From: Aeromicrobium sp. Leaf350
GTDB lineage: Bacteria; Actinomycetota; Actinomycetes; Propionibacteriales; Nocardioidaceae
DNA: 64,000 nt
Assembly: GCF_916858655.1 (NCBI RefSeq)
Contig: NZ_CAKASL010000003.1
Coordinates: 186,001 to 250,000, forward strand
Direction: 5' to 3'
In this document: in pieces, positions 41,509-48,579 of the stretch
How positions within the stretch are numbered: the stretch's first letter is position 1
Layout: each line of letters starts with the position of its first letter
Notes under the pieces: generated by a model
Seen by the model: only the letters and a program-made list of their open reading frames with translations
Told to the model about the DNA's origin: nothing
The model's database searches: none
Position numbers and translations under genes: made by a program

Positions 41509-42609
41509 TCAGGCGGAGTCGAGGGCGATGCGCAGGACCTGGTCGTCGTTGCCGTCAGGCTGACCGCGGCCGTCGGTGTTGTTGGTGAGGAACCACAGGT
41601 CCCCGTCGGGCGCCACGACGACGTCGCGCAGGCGGCCGTGCTCGCCGGTGAAGTAGTCGGTCGAGCTCGTCGGGTCGGCGACCGGCACGGCCCGCAGGGT
41701 CCGGCCGCGCAGGTTCGCGATGAACACGGTGCCGTCCGAGATCGCGATGCCGCTCGGACTCGCCCTGTCCGGGTCCCACTGCTGCACCGGGTCGATGTAC
41801 TGGCTGTCACCCGCGATGCCCTCGGCCTCGGGCCAGCCGTAGTTGCCGCCCGGGGTGATCACGTTGAGCTCGTCCCACGTGTCCTGGCCGAACTCCGAGG
41901 CGAACATCGTGCCGTCCTCCGCCCAGGCGATGCCCTGCGGGTTGCGGTGCCCGTAGCTGTAGGTGAGCGAGCCGGGGATCGGGTTGTCCTCCGGCACGCC
42001 ACCGTCCGGCGTCATCCGCAGGATCTTGCCCGACAGGCTCTCGGGGTCCTGCGCCGCCGGTCGGTCGTTCGCGTCGCCGACGGTCACGTAGAGCATGTCG
42101 TCCGGGCCGAACGCGATGCGGCCGCCGTCGTGCGTGGGCGCCGCGGGGATGCCGTCGAGGATCGTCTCGACCGGACCGAGCTCGTACGAGCCGGGCTCGC
42201 CGGTCAGCGTGAAGCGCTGCACACGGTTGCCGTCGGCCCCCGTGGAGTACGCGTAGAGGCGGTTCTGGGAGTCGACCGCGAGGCCGAGCAGGCCGGACTC
42301 GCTCTCGTGCACCACGCCCTCGACCGTGCCGGCGAGCCGCGTCTCGCCGTCGTCGGTCAGCTCGAGCACGTCGCCGTCGTCGCGCGAGCTGATGAGCGCC
42401 GTCTCGCCGACGAACGCGATCGACCACGGGGCCTCGAGGTCGGTCGTGACGGCGGCGGGGGTGCCGGCGGGCACCACCTCGGCGCCGCCGTCGGCCGCGG
42501 TGGCCGGCGGGCTGGACGTCGCGTTGGGCTCCCCGTCGCCGCCGCAGGCCGACAGGAGCAGGGCGGCCGTCGTCGCCAGAGCGATGGCGGCGTGCGAGGT
42601 GCGCGTCAT
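41509..42609 (-). CDS. PQQ-dependent aldose sugar dehydrogenase-like lipoprotein
   Basis: 366 aa. A lipoprotein signal (LLLSACGG, lipid-anchored Cys near residue 22) is followed by a Ser/Thr/Ala-rich linker and a six-bladed propeller of the soluble glucose dehydrogenase (GdhB/YliI) family: PWSIAFVGETALISSRDDG, GLLGLAVD, LYVTVGDANDR, YSYGHRNPQGIAW, GGNYGWPEAEG. The putative catalytic His (in APTHDGGRIAFG) is present. It should oxidise sugars outside the membrane if PQQ is available; many actinobacterial homologues are untested. Confidence 0.85.
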   Translation of the reverse strand: MTRTSHAAIALATTAALLLSACGGDGEPNATSSPPATAADGGAEVVPAGTPAAVTTDLEAPWSIAFVGETALISSRDDGDVLELTDDGETRLAGTVEGVVHESESGLLGLAVDSQNRLYAYSTGADGNRVQRFTLTGEPGSYELGPVETILDGIPAAPTHDGGRIAFGPDDMLYVTVGDANDRPAAQDPESLSGKILRMTPDGGVPEDNPIPGSLTYSYGHRNPQGIAWAEDGTMFASEFGQDTWDELNVITPGGNYGWPEAEGIAGDSQYIDPVQQWDPDRASPSGIAISDGTVFIANLRGRTLRAVPVADPTSSTDYFTGEHGRLRDVVVAPDGDLWFLTNNTDGRGQPDGNDDQVLRIALDSA

Positions 42610-42621
42610 GACTCGACGCTA
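42610..42621 (-). promoter_or_regulatory. Leaderless promoter (-10 TAGCGT) of the sugar dehydrogenase gene
   Basis: On the minus strand TAGCGT (complement of 42616-42621) is followed by six bases and ATG 42609. A divergent CAGGAT lies six bases before GTG 42683 on the plus strand. Confidence 0.5.
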
Positions 42622-42682
42622 GGCCGAAGCGCCAAGACGTGCAGGTCGCAGGCGTCAATGGTGCGGCTGACAGGATGCGGAG

Positions 42683-43723
42683 GTGACCGAGCCCGCGAGC
42701 ACGCCCGCCCCGACCACGACCTCGATCGGGGTCGAGGCTCGCGTCGACGGCGACGTCGGCCGCATCCTCCTGGACCGCCCGAAGGCGCTCAACGCGTTGA
42801 CCACGGCGATGGTCGAGCGCCTCGAGGAGGTGCTGACGACCTGGGCCGAGGAGCCGCTGCGCGCCATCGTGATCGAGAGCAGCAGCGATCGCGCGTTCTC
42901 CGCGGGCGGCGACATCCGCCAGGTGCGGGAGAACACCCTGGCCGGTGACCTGGACGCGAGCCGGCACTTCTTCGCGACGGAGTACCGGGTGAACCACCTG
43001 CTCGGGACCTCGCGGGTCCCCGTCGTCGCTCTCGTCGACGGCGCGTGCATGGGTGGCGGGATGGGGCTCTCGGTGCACGGCGACTTCTGCGTCGTGGGGA
43101 GCCGGCTCGCGATGGCGATGCCCGAGACCACGATCGGCTTCTTCCCCGACGTCGGCGCGACGCACGTGCTCCCGCGCCTCGAGGGCGAGGTCGGCACCTA
43201 CCTGGGGCTGACGGGCGCGCGTCTCGCGGCCGCGGACGCCGTGGCGGTCGGCCTGGCCACGCACCACGTGCCCTCCGACGGTCTCGGTGCCCTCGCCGAC
43301 CGGATCGTCGCCGACGGGCGACCGGTCGCAGAGGTGATCGCCGAGGCAGCCGTCGACCCGGGGCCGTCCGAGCTCGCGACCCACCGCGACGAGATCGACC
43401 GTCTGTTCTCCGCCCCGTCGGTCGACGTGCTGCTCGAGGCGCTCCGGTCCGACCGGTCCTCATGGGGCCGCGAGACGCTCGGTGTGCTCGAGGGCGTGTC
43501 GCGCCAGAGCCTCGAGATCACGCTCGACCTGCTGCGGCGTGGTGCGGGTCTGTCGCTGCGGGAGTGCCTGGACCTCGAGCTGCGGGCGACGGAGCAGGTC
43601 GTGCAGAGCCCCGACTTCATCGAGGGCGTGCGTGCCGTGCTGGTCGACAAGGACCGCTCGCCGACGTGGGGCCGTTCGCAGTACCGCGGTCTGACCGCCG
43701 ACGGCGAGATCCGCTGGACCTGA
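42683..43723 (+). CDS. 3-hydroxyisobutyryl-CoA hydrolase (crotonase superfamily)
   Basis: 346 aa from GTG 42683. The crotonase core is RILLDRPKALNALTTAMV and FSAGGDIRQVRE. Family-specific segments for HIBCH are DGACMGGGMGLSVHGDF and MPETTIGFFPDVGATHVLPRL, plus the long C-terminal helical part with MGRETLGVLEGV-like sequence and DFIEGVRAVLVDKDRSPTW. It hydrolyses 3-hydroxyisobutyryl-CoA in valine breakdown. The leucine/valine dehydrogenase at 25.5 kb could act earlier in the same pathway. Confidence 0.88.
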   Translation: MTEPASTPAPTTTSIGVEARVDGDVGRILLDRPKALNALTTAMVERLEEVLTTWAEEPLRAIVIESSSDRAFSAGGDIRQVRENTLAGDLDASRHFFATEYRVNHLLGTSRVPVVALVDGACMGGGMGLSVHGDFCVVGSRLAMAMPETTIGFFPDVGATHVLPRLEGEVGTYLGLTGARLAAADAVAVGLATHHVPSDGLGALADRIVADGRPVAEVIAEAAVDPGPSELATHRDEIDRLFSAPSVDVLLEALRSDRSSWGRETLGVLEGVSRQSLEITLDLLRRGAGLSLRECLDLELRATEQVVQSPDFIEGVRAVLVDKDRSPTWGRSQYRGLTADGEIRWT

Positions 43724-43729
43724 GACCCC

Positions 43730-44143
43730 TCAGTCCCACCCGGCGCCGCTGCGGCGTCGTTTGACCTCGCTGCGCCGCTTCTTCTCGTCGAGGCGCCGAG
43801 CCTGTGAGGCCCGCGACGGCTTCGTCGCCCGCCTCGTCCTCGGCGGCACGATGGCCCGTGCCACCAGCTCCTCCAGGCGCACGCGGGCGGCGTCACGGTT
43901 GCGCAGCTGCGAGCGGTACTGCGAGGAGACCACCGTGATGCTGCCGTCGGTGAGGCGGCTCCGCAGCGCCTCCATGGCGCGATCGCGTTGCTCGGGCGTG
44001 AGCGCCCGGGTCGTCGCGAGCGACCAGATCAGCTCGACCCGGGTGTCGCTCGTGTTGACGTGCTGTCCGCCGGGGCCGGAGGACCGGCTGAAGCGCCACG
44101 ACAGCTCGGCGTCCGGGATCCGGACGCGAGTCTCACGCGACAT
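43730..44143 (-). CDS. arfB: Alternative ribosome-rescue factor ArfB (peptidyl-tRNA hydrolase)
   Basis: 137 aa with the GGQ motif (GPGGQHVN, GGQ at about 25-27) of release-factor domain 3. It has a Lys/Arg-rich C-terminal tail (QARRLDEKKRRSEVKRRRSG) that in ArfB inserts into the mRNA channel of stalled ribosomes. It hydrolyses peptidyl-tRNA on non-stop ribosomes. ATG 44143 is chosen because homologues begin right before this domain. It converges with the HIBCH gene. Confidence 0.9.
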   Translation of the reverse strand: MSRETRVRIPDAELSWRFSRSSGPGGQHVNTSDTRVELIWSLATTRALTPEQRDRAMEALRSRLTDGSITVVSSQYRSQLRNRDAARVRLEELVARAIVPPRTRRATKPSRASQARRLDEKKRRSEVKRRRSGAGWD

Positions 44144-44149
44144 GGGTGG

Positions 44150-44340
44150 GCCTGACTGGGTGGGTGATGGGGCAGTGCCCATTCTCCCACCCCGGACGGG
44201 GAGGCCGGGCGGTTCGGAGGTTCGGCTCGGGAGGTCCTGCGGGACAAGCGGCACGGACCACCCGGCCATCCCGGGCCCTGAGTTGCGAGCGAGGAACGAG
44301 CGAGCCTCGAAGGGTCAACCTGTACCGTCCGTTCGGACTG
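44150..44340. other. Gene-free stretch upstream of the SOS promoter
   Basis: An imperfect hairpin (about 14 of 17 positions pairing, 44157-44198 region, around GGGCACTGCCC) lies close to the arfB start. GAGCGAGGAACGAGCGAGCCTCGAAGG-like sequence (split here: GAGCGAGGAACGAGC then GAGCCTCGAAGG, around 44286-44312) resembles the intergenic motif at 15074. No gene was seen. Confidence 0.35.
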
Positions 44341-44370
44341 GAACCGCAGCGAATTATCGCGATCCGACTC

Positions 44371-44399
44371 TTGTCTTCGAACGCCTGTTCGAGTAGAAT
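44371..44399 (+). promoter_or_regulatory. SOS promoter: -35 TTGTCT, LexA box, -10 TAGAAT
   Basis: TTGTCT (44371-44376) and TAGAAT (44394-44399) are exactly 17 bases apart. The spacer is filled by TCGAACGCCTGTTCGA (44377-44392), a perfect match to the actinobacterial LexA box TCGAAC-N4-GTTCGA. ATG 44406 is six bases after the -10, so the message is leaderless. LexA bound here should block RNA polymerase, making the gene DNA-damage inducible. Confidence 0.85.
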
Positions 44400-44405
44400 C
44401 AGATC

Positions 44406-45680
44406 ATGAGTTCAGCGGTCACGGTGCAGGCGCTTCGTGAAGCCGCGCACGCCCTGAACTCTGGTGACCACCGCACCGCACTGCGAGCCATCCAGGTCGC
44501 GCAGGACGCGTTGGATACGGCGAAGGCGCACCACCTGGCCGAGATGGACCGCACCGCTGAGTTCGAGCTCGACGGATCCTCCACGATCACCGCTTGGTCG
44601 CGACTTCACCTCCGCCTTGATGCGAAGCAGACCAAGTCCTTGATCGCTGCCGATGCCACGATGCGTGACTTGCCGCTGGTGGCCGAGGCCGCGACAGCGG
44701 GCCAGATCCGACTGGAGCACGTCAAGCTGTTCACGTTCGGGATGAAGCACATCAGCCCGCAGATCATCGCGAACGCCCAGCCCTGGCTCCTCGACGTCGC
44801 CCGCACGAACGAGCCCGTCGAGCTGCGCCGTGTGGTCCGCAAGCTCCGGGAGGCCGTCTATCCCGACGAGCTGGACGTGGCGTGGATCAAGGGCATGGCC
44901 AAAGAAGACTTCCAGCTCTCACCCGTTCCGGACGGGTGGCACGTCACCGGATTCCTCAACACGCTCACTGGCGCGAAGTTCAAGGCCGTCCTCGATTCCT
45001 TCTCCATCCCCACAACCGCCAACGACGACCGCAGCTCGGCCGAACGACGCGTGGCTGCCCTCGACCGGACCATGACGGCGATCCTCGAATCGGGTCTGCC
45101 GACCAGCAAGGGGATCCGACCCCAGGTCAGTGTCATCGTGCCGGTCGACACCCTTCACGACGCGATGACCACGACCGCCGCGAGTGGTGGCGAGTCGGCC
45201 GAGCTTCAAGGCTTCGGCCCCATCGGACCCAAGCTCCTCTCTTACATCACCTGCACCGGTGAGAGCACGCCGATCCTCACCTCCTGCGGAGATGTGGAGC
45301 AGGCGCAGATCCTCAACGTCGGCGACACGATCCGCCTCGCCACACCCGCCCAGCGCAAGGCGGTCATCGCCAAGCAGGCCGGCCAGTGCGCCGCCCCGGG
45401 CTGCACCAACACTCACCTCGAGATCCACCACGTGAACTGGTGGTCCCAGGGCGGCAAGACCAACATCGACGAGCTCGTCGGCTACTGCGAGTGCTGCCAC
45501 GTGCTCATTCACCAAGGTCTCTTGAATGTCGAAGTCCGCGGGGGCGGTCGGTTCACCATGACCACCCGCGACGGCCGACCCATCGACCTCACCCTCAGGC
45601 GCACCACCCGCGAACGACTCCGCACCATCCGCAAGAACGCGCAGCAGGCCCGAGAGCATCAGGCCCCACTCCGCACGTGA
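44406..45680 (+). CDS. HNH endonuclease with DUF222 (13E12 repeat family)
   Basis: 424 aa. The N-terminal DUF222 region (about 1-290) resembles mycobacterial 13E12-repeat proteins. The C-terminal HNH domain (about 325-375) has paired CxxxxC ligands (CAAPGCTN), HLEIHHVNWWSQGGKTN and ECCHVLIHQ, giving the metal-binding and catalytic His. These proteins are often present in many copies in actinobacteria and may be mobile or DNA-repair-linked nucleases. The perfect LexA promoter matches the SOS control known for some mycobacterial 13E12 members. It is flanked by a 262-base gap with a weak hairpin. Confidence 0.85.
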   Translation: MSSAVTVQALREAAHALNSGDHRTALRAIQVAQDALDTAKAHHLAEMDRTAEFELDGSSTITAWSRLHLRLDAKQTKSLIAADATMRDLPLVAEAATAGQIRLEHVKLFTFGMKHISPQIIANAQPWLLDVARTNEPVELRRVVRKLREAVYPDELDVAWIKGMAKEDFQLSPVPDGWHVTGFLNTLTGAKFKAVLDSFSIPTTANDDRSSAERRVAALDRTMTAILESGLPTSKGIRPQVSVIVPVDTLHDAMTTTAASGGESAELQGFGPIGPKLLSYITCTGESTPILTSCGDVEQAQILNVGDTIRLATPAQRKAVIAKQAGQCAAPGCTNTHLEIHHVNWWSQGGKTNIDELVGYCECCHVLIHQGLLNVEVRGGGRFTMTTRDGRPIDLTLRRTTRERLRTIRKNAQQAREHQAPLRT

Positions 45681-45690
45681 GGGCCCCGCT

Positions 45691-46119
45691 CTACCCCTGC
45701 ACGTAGGAGCTCAGCTGGTCACGCTCGAACTCGAGCGTGTCCATGCGCTGCTTGACCGCGTCGCCGACGCTCAGCAGGCCGACCAGCACCCCGTCCTCCA
45801 GCACCGGCACGTGCCGCACCCGCCGGTTGGTCATGATCAGCATCAGCGCATCCGCCGAGTCGTCAGGCCCGCAGGTCACCACCTCGGCCACCATGATCGT
45901 CGCGACGGTCTCGCTCCCCGGGTCGTCGACACCCCGCAGCTTCCGCACCACGTCACGCTCGGACACGATGCCCGCCACGTGCTCGCCGTCGGAGCTGACC
46001 ACGAGGGCGCCCACGTCGTGCTCGGCGAGACGGTCCAGCAGCTCCGCGACCGTCGCCGATGGGTCGATCGTGTGCACGATCGATGACCCCTTGCTCGTCA
46101 GGACGTCCTTCACGCGCAT
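45691..46119 (-). CDS. CBS-pair domain protein
   Basis: 142 aa, essentially two CBS motifs (about 10-65 and 75-128) with GALVVSSDGEHVAGIVSERDVVR and HVPVLEDGVLVGLLSVGDAVKQ, and a short coiled tail. Stand-alone CBS pairs bind adenosine nucleotides and regulate partners. A perfect CRP-type palindrome lies 32 bases before the start, AGGAGGAAC precedes ATG 46119, so cAMP-linked control is likely. Target unknown. Confidence 0.85.
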   Translation of the reverse strand: MRVKDVLTSKGSSIVHTIDPSATVAELLDRLAEHDVGALVVSSDGEHVAGIVSERDVVRKLRGVDDPGSETVATIMVAEVVTCGPDDSADALMLIMTNRRVRHVPVLEDGVLVGLLSVGDAVKQRMDTLEFERDQLSSYVQG

Positions 46120-46150
46120 GCGGTGTTCCTCCTGGGTCGGGTCCTTCGAG

Positions 46151-46166
46151 TGTGAGTCAGATCACA
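46151..46166. promoter_or_regulatory. Perfect CRP-type site TGTGA-N6-TCACA
   Basis: TGTGAGTCAGATCACA matches the CRP/GlxR core exactly. It lies between the CBS protein gene (start 32 bases away on the minus strand) and the divergent MarR gene (71 bases away). Confidence 0.75.
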
Positions 46167-46224
46167 GGCGGGTGCAAGGGGCGGTGGCGCGAGCGGCGCG
46201 CCCAGGCGCGCGACCCCGCCTGGC

Positions 46225-46236
46225 TACGATCGCCAG
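46225..46236 (+). promoter_or_regulatory. Leaderless promoter (-10 TACGAT) of the second MarR gene
   Basis: TACGAT (46225-46230), six bases, ATG 46237. Confidence 0.6.
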
Positions 46237-46689
46237 ATGACGTCCGACGCCCTCGACCCGCTGGCGCTCGAGGAGCAGGTCTGCTTCGCGCTCGCCGTAG
46301 CGTCGCGCAGCGTCGTCGCTGCCTACGGGACGGTGCTCCGACCCCTGGGCCTGACGCACCCGCAGTACCTCGTGATGCTCGCGCTGTGGCAGCACGGGCC
46401 GACGAGCGTCACCGAGCTCGCGCGGCTCCTGCACCTCGAGCCCGGCACGGTCTCGCCGCTCGTGCGACGCCTCGAGCAGTCGGGCCTCGTCGAGCGCGCC
46501 CGCTCGGCGAGCGACCAGCGTGCGCTCGAGGTGACGCTGACCCCGCAGGGGCTCGACCTGCGGCAGGAGGCGCTCGCCGTGCCCGAGCAGATGCTCGCCC
46601 GCCTCGGCATGTCGGTCGACGAGCTGCGGTCCGTCAACGCTCTTCTGCACGGCGTCATCGCCGCCGCCGAGGACGCCCCGAACCGGTAG
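46237..46689 (+). CDS. MarR/OhrR-type regulator
   Basis: 150 aa. LALEEQVCFALAVASRSVVAAYGTVLRPLGLTHPQYLVMLAL is characteristic of OhrR-like MarR proteins, in which the early Cys (C12) senses organic peroxides. The winged helix covers about 50-105 (TSVTELARLLHLEPGTVSPLVRRLEQSGLVERARSASDQRALEVTLT). The Cys suggests peroxide sensing, but the expected ohr gene is not in the window. Probably autoregulated from a leaderless promoter. Confidence 0.82.
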   Translation: MTSDALDPLALEEQVCFALAVASRSVVAAYGTVLRPLGLTHPQYLVMLALWQHGPTSVTELARLLHLEPGTVSPLVRRLEQSGLVERARSASDQRALEVTLTPQGLDLRQEALAVPEQMLARLGMSVDELRSVNALLHGVIAAAEDAPNR

Positions 46690-46772
46690 GTCCGGCGGGA
46701 ACTCCGCAGGGTGTCGAGGGACACGTCGATCCTCACGTGCCGGGAGCTCCGAGAGCCCGCAGTCTGGGAGTC

Positions 46773-47672
46773 ATGATCACCTCGCGCCTTCCCCGGACCG
46801 CGCCGGCGTGGCGACCGCTGCTGGTGCCGATGGTCGTCCTGCTGGCGTGGGACGTGCTGGTGACCGTCGCCTTCCAGGCCGGCTGGATCGAGTTCCGCGG
46901 CATCACGATCCAGTACACCCTCTACGGCACCGCGATCGCCCTGTTTCTCGGCTTCATGGTCAACGCGTCCTACGCGCGGTGGTGGGAGGCGCGGACGCTG
47001 TGGGGCAGCATCGTCAACCACTCCCGCAACCTCGGTCGTGAGGCGACGACCTTCCTCGACGCGACCTCTCCTGAGGCCCGCCCCGAGATCGTGGGCGAGA
47101 TGGTCCGTGCGCAGATCGCCTACGTGCACGCGCTGCGGGCGTCGCTCCGCGAGCAGGCCTCACCTCCCGAGGTCGAGGTCTACCTGCAGGGCGAGGCGCT
47201 GAGCCGGGTCCGCTCGTCCGCGAACGGCCCGACCGCCGTCCTCTCCCACGTCGGGCAGCTGCTCGCGGAAGCGCATCGTCGCGGGATGGTCGACGACATC
47301 GCTCGGGTGCAGGTCGAGTCGACGCTGAGCGTCCTGACCGACGCGCAGGGCGGGCTGGAGCGCATCAAGAAGACGCCGCTGCCCGTGCAGTACCAGTTCC
47401 TGCCGTCGTTCTTCGCGCGGGCGTTCTGCGTGATCCTGCCGTTCGCGATCTTCAAGGACCTGCAGTGGTTCACGCCCATCGGGTCGGGCCTGGTGGGGAT
47501 GATGTTCCTGCTGGCCGTGCAGGTGGGCCGGGACCTGGCGGACCCCTTCCTCGACCGCGTGCACGACGTGCCGATGACGGCGATCTGCCGCTCGATCGAG
47601 ATCGACCTGCTGGAGATGATCGGCGCCGAGACGCCCGAGGCGGTGGGCCCCGTCAACCAGGTGCTGTGGTGA
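46773..47672 (+). CDS. Bestrophin family anion channel
   Basis: 299 aa. The four-helix bestrophin (UPF0187) layout is clear: helices near 14-38 and 44-65, the ARWWEARTLWGSIVNHSRNLGRE motif, and the later helices FARAFCVILPFAIFKDLQWFTPIGSGLVGMMFLLAVQVG. The Asp-rich C-terminal cytosolic part ends DPFLDRVHDVPMTAICRSIEIDLLEMIG. Bacterial homologues form pentameric anion or sodium channels. It follows the MarR gene by 83 bases. Confidence 0.85.
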   Translation: MITSRLPRTAPAWRPLLVPMVVLLAWDVLVTVAFQAGWIEFRGITIQYTLYGTAIALFLGFMVNASYARWWEARTLWGSIVNHSRNLGREATTFLDATSPEARPEIVGEMVRAQIAYVHALRASLREQASPPEVEVYLQGEALSRVRSSANGPTAVLSHVGQLLAEAHRRGMVDDIARVQVESTLSVLTDAQGGLERIKKTPLPVQYQFLPSFFARAFCVILPFAIFKDLQWFTPIGSGLVGMMFLLAVQVGRDLADPFLDRVHDVPMTAICRSIEIDLLEMIGAETPEAVGPVNQVLW

Positions 47673-47702
47673 CGGTCGGCCTCGGCAGACGTCCGTCGGT
47701 AC

Positions 47703-47903
47703 TCAGCGGTCGGTGGGCGGGGTGCCGCTCTTGCGTCGCTCGGTGATGCCCTGCGCGAGGTCGACGACACCCACGATCACGAGCACGACGCCGAGCGGCC
47801 GGCCGGTGAACCAGGCGAACTCCGCGTCAGGAAAGACGAGCGCGAGGACGGCGCCGACCAGGACCAGCAGCGTTCCGGTGAGCAGGTGCATCGTGGCGTT
47901 CAT
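47703..47903 (-). CDS. Two-helix small membrane protein
   Basis: 66 aa. MNATMHLLTGTLLVLVGAVLALVF and FTGRPLGVVLVIVGVVDLAQGI form two helices around a short loop, with the basic tail TERRKSG. No family recognised. The leaderless promoter supports a real gene. Its stop is 28 bases from the convergent bestrophin stop. Confidence 0.6.
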   Translation of the reverse strand: MNATMHLLTGTLLVLVGAVLALVFPDAEFAWFTGRPLGVVLVIVGVVDLAQGITERRKSGTPPTDR

Positions 47904-47915
47904 GAAGCCACCGTA
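47904..47915 (-). promoter_or_regulatory. Leaderless promoter (-10 TACGGT)
   Basis: On the minus strand TACGGT (complement of 47910-47915) is followed by six bases and ATG 47903. Confidence 0.5.
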
Positions 47916-47978
47916 GGACGCTGCGGACCGGGCTCGCATCGACCGATGGTCTCGACCGCGTCGGCCGAAGGTCGGGGG

Positions 47979-48296
47979 TCAGCCCCAGATCCAGAGCGCC
48001 GCGACGAGCGGCACCGCGACCGGCACGAGTGCCCAGGCGAAGGTCATCGGCTTCCGGCCGAGGATGAGGCGCGACACGACGATCGCCACGGTCGTGACGA
48101 ACACCGTCAGCACGAGCAGGATGACGGCGTCGCTCGTGCGACCGTCGTCGACCAGGTGGTGGGCGACGATGGGGAGAGCAATCACGCCGTGGCCGATGAT
48201 CGCGAGGAAACCGATCGCGGCGACACGGCGCCGGACCCGGTTGAGCGCGGCCAGCTCGAGGGCACGCTCCTCGCGGGTCAGCGGAGTCGGGGTCAC
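47979..48296 (-). CDS. Three-helix membrane protein of unknown function
   Basis: 105 aa from GTG 48296: a short basic head (REERALELAALNRVRRR), then about three helices (near 28-45, 54-78 and 84-104) ending ALWIWG. Longer in-frame readings upstream are low-complexity and antisense to the repeat-peptide gene, so the GTG start with a leaderless promoter is favoured. No family recognised. Confidence 0.65.
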   Translation of the reverse strand: MTPTPLTREERALELAALNRVRRRVAAIGFLAIIGHGVIALPIVAHHLVDDGRTSDAVILLVLTVFVTTVAIVVSRLILGRKPMTFAWALVPVAVPLVAALWIWG

Positions 48297-48308
48297 ATGC
48301 TGAGTGTA
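48297..48308 (-). promoter_or_regulatory. Leaderless promoter (-10 TACACT)
   Basis: On the minus strand TACACT (complement of 48303-48308) is followed by six bases and GTG 48296. TTGGCG lies 15 bases upstream of the -10. Confidence 0.6.
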
Positions 48309-48334
48309 CTCACGATGCGGGCACGCCAAGGCGC

Positions 48335-48359
48335 GCATGAGCAACGGCGGCAGGGGTAC
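48335..48359 (+). promoter_or_regulatory. SigB-family-like promoter (GCAT-N15-GGGTAC)
   Basis: GCAT (48335-48338) and GGGTAC (48354-48359) are spaced 15 bases, fitting the GNNT-N14-16-GGGTA(C/T) pattern described for Streptomyces SigB. The downstream gene starts at 48394. Confidence 0.5.
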
Positions 48360-48393
48360 GTGGTGAGTGACGTCCACCCGAGAAGGAGTCACC

Positions 48394-48579
48394 ATGACGC
48401 TCGCGCCCGACGAACCGATCAACCCCGACGCTCCGTCCGATCCCAACGCTCCGTCCGATCCCAACGCTCCGTCCGATCCCAACGCTCCGTCCGATCCCAA
48501 TGACGTGCCCGAGATGCCGGAACCCGGCCAGCCGGTCGGGCCCCAGACGACCTCGCCGCACGACCAGGCGGTCCGATGA
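48394..48579 (+). CDS. Acidic APSDPN-repeat small protein
   Basis: 61 aa starting MTLAPDEPINPD, then four perfect copies of the hexapeptide APSDPN (about 13-36), then a Pro/Gln-rich tail. Strongly acidic and Pro-rich, probably disordered. AGAAGGAG precedes the ATG. Its stop overlaps the ATG of the SDR gene (ATGA), so the two are translationally coupled. No family recognised. The 18-bp DNA repeats make copy number likely to vary between strains. Confidence 0.6.
   Translation: MTLAPDEPINPDAPSDPNAPSDPNAPSDPNAPSDPNDVPEMPEPGQPVGPQTTSPHDQAVR
48430..48501 (+). repeat. Four tandem 18-bp repeats within the small-protein gene
   Basis: Four copies of GCTCCGTCCGATCCCAAC, the last ending in AAT. The unit is a multiple of three, so gain or loss keeps frame and adds or removes whole APSDPN blocks. 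Confidence 0.95.

Noticed and set aside
44406-45680. Insertion sequence or prophage gene
   Set aside because: No terminal inverted repeats, target duplication, transposase or phage neighbours; the host-like LexA promoter fits a resident gene.
46697-46702. SigB-type -10 GGGAAC before the bestrophin gene
   Set aside because: No GNNT element at the right distance.
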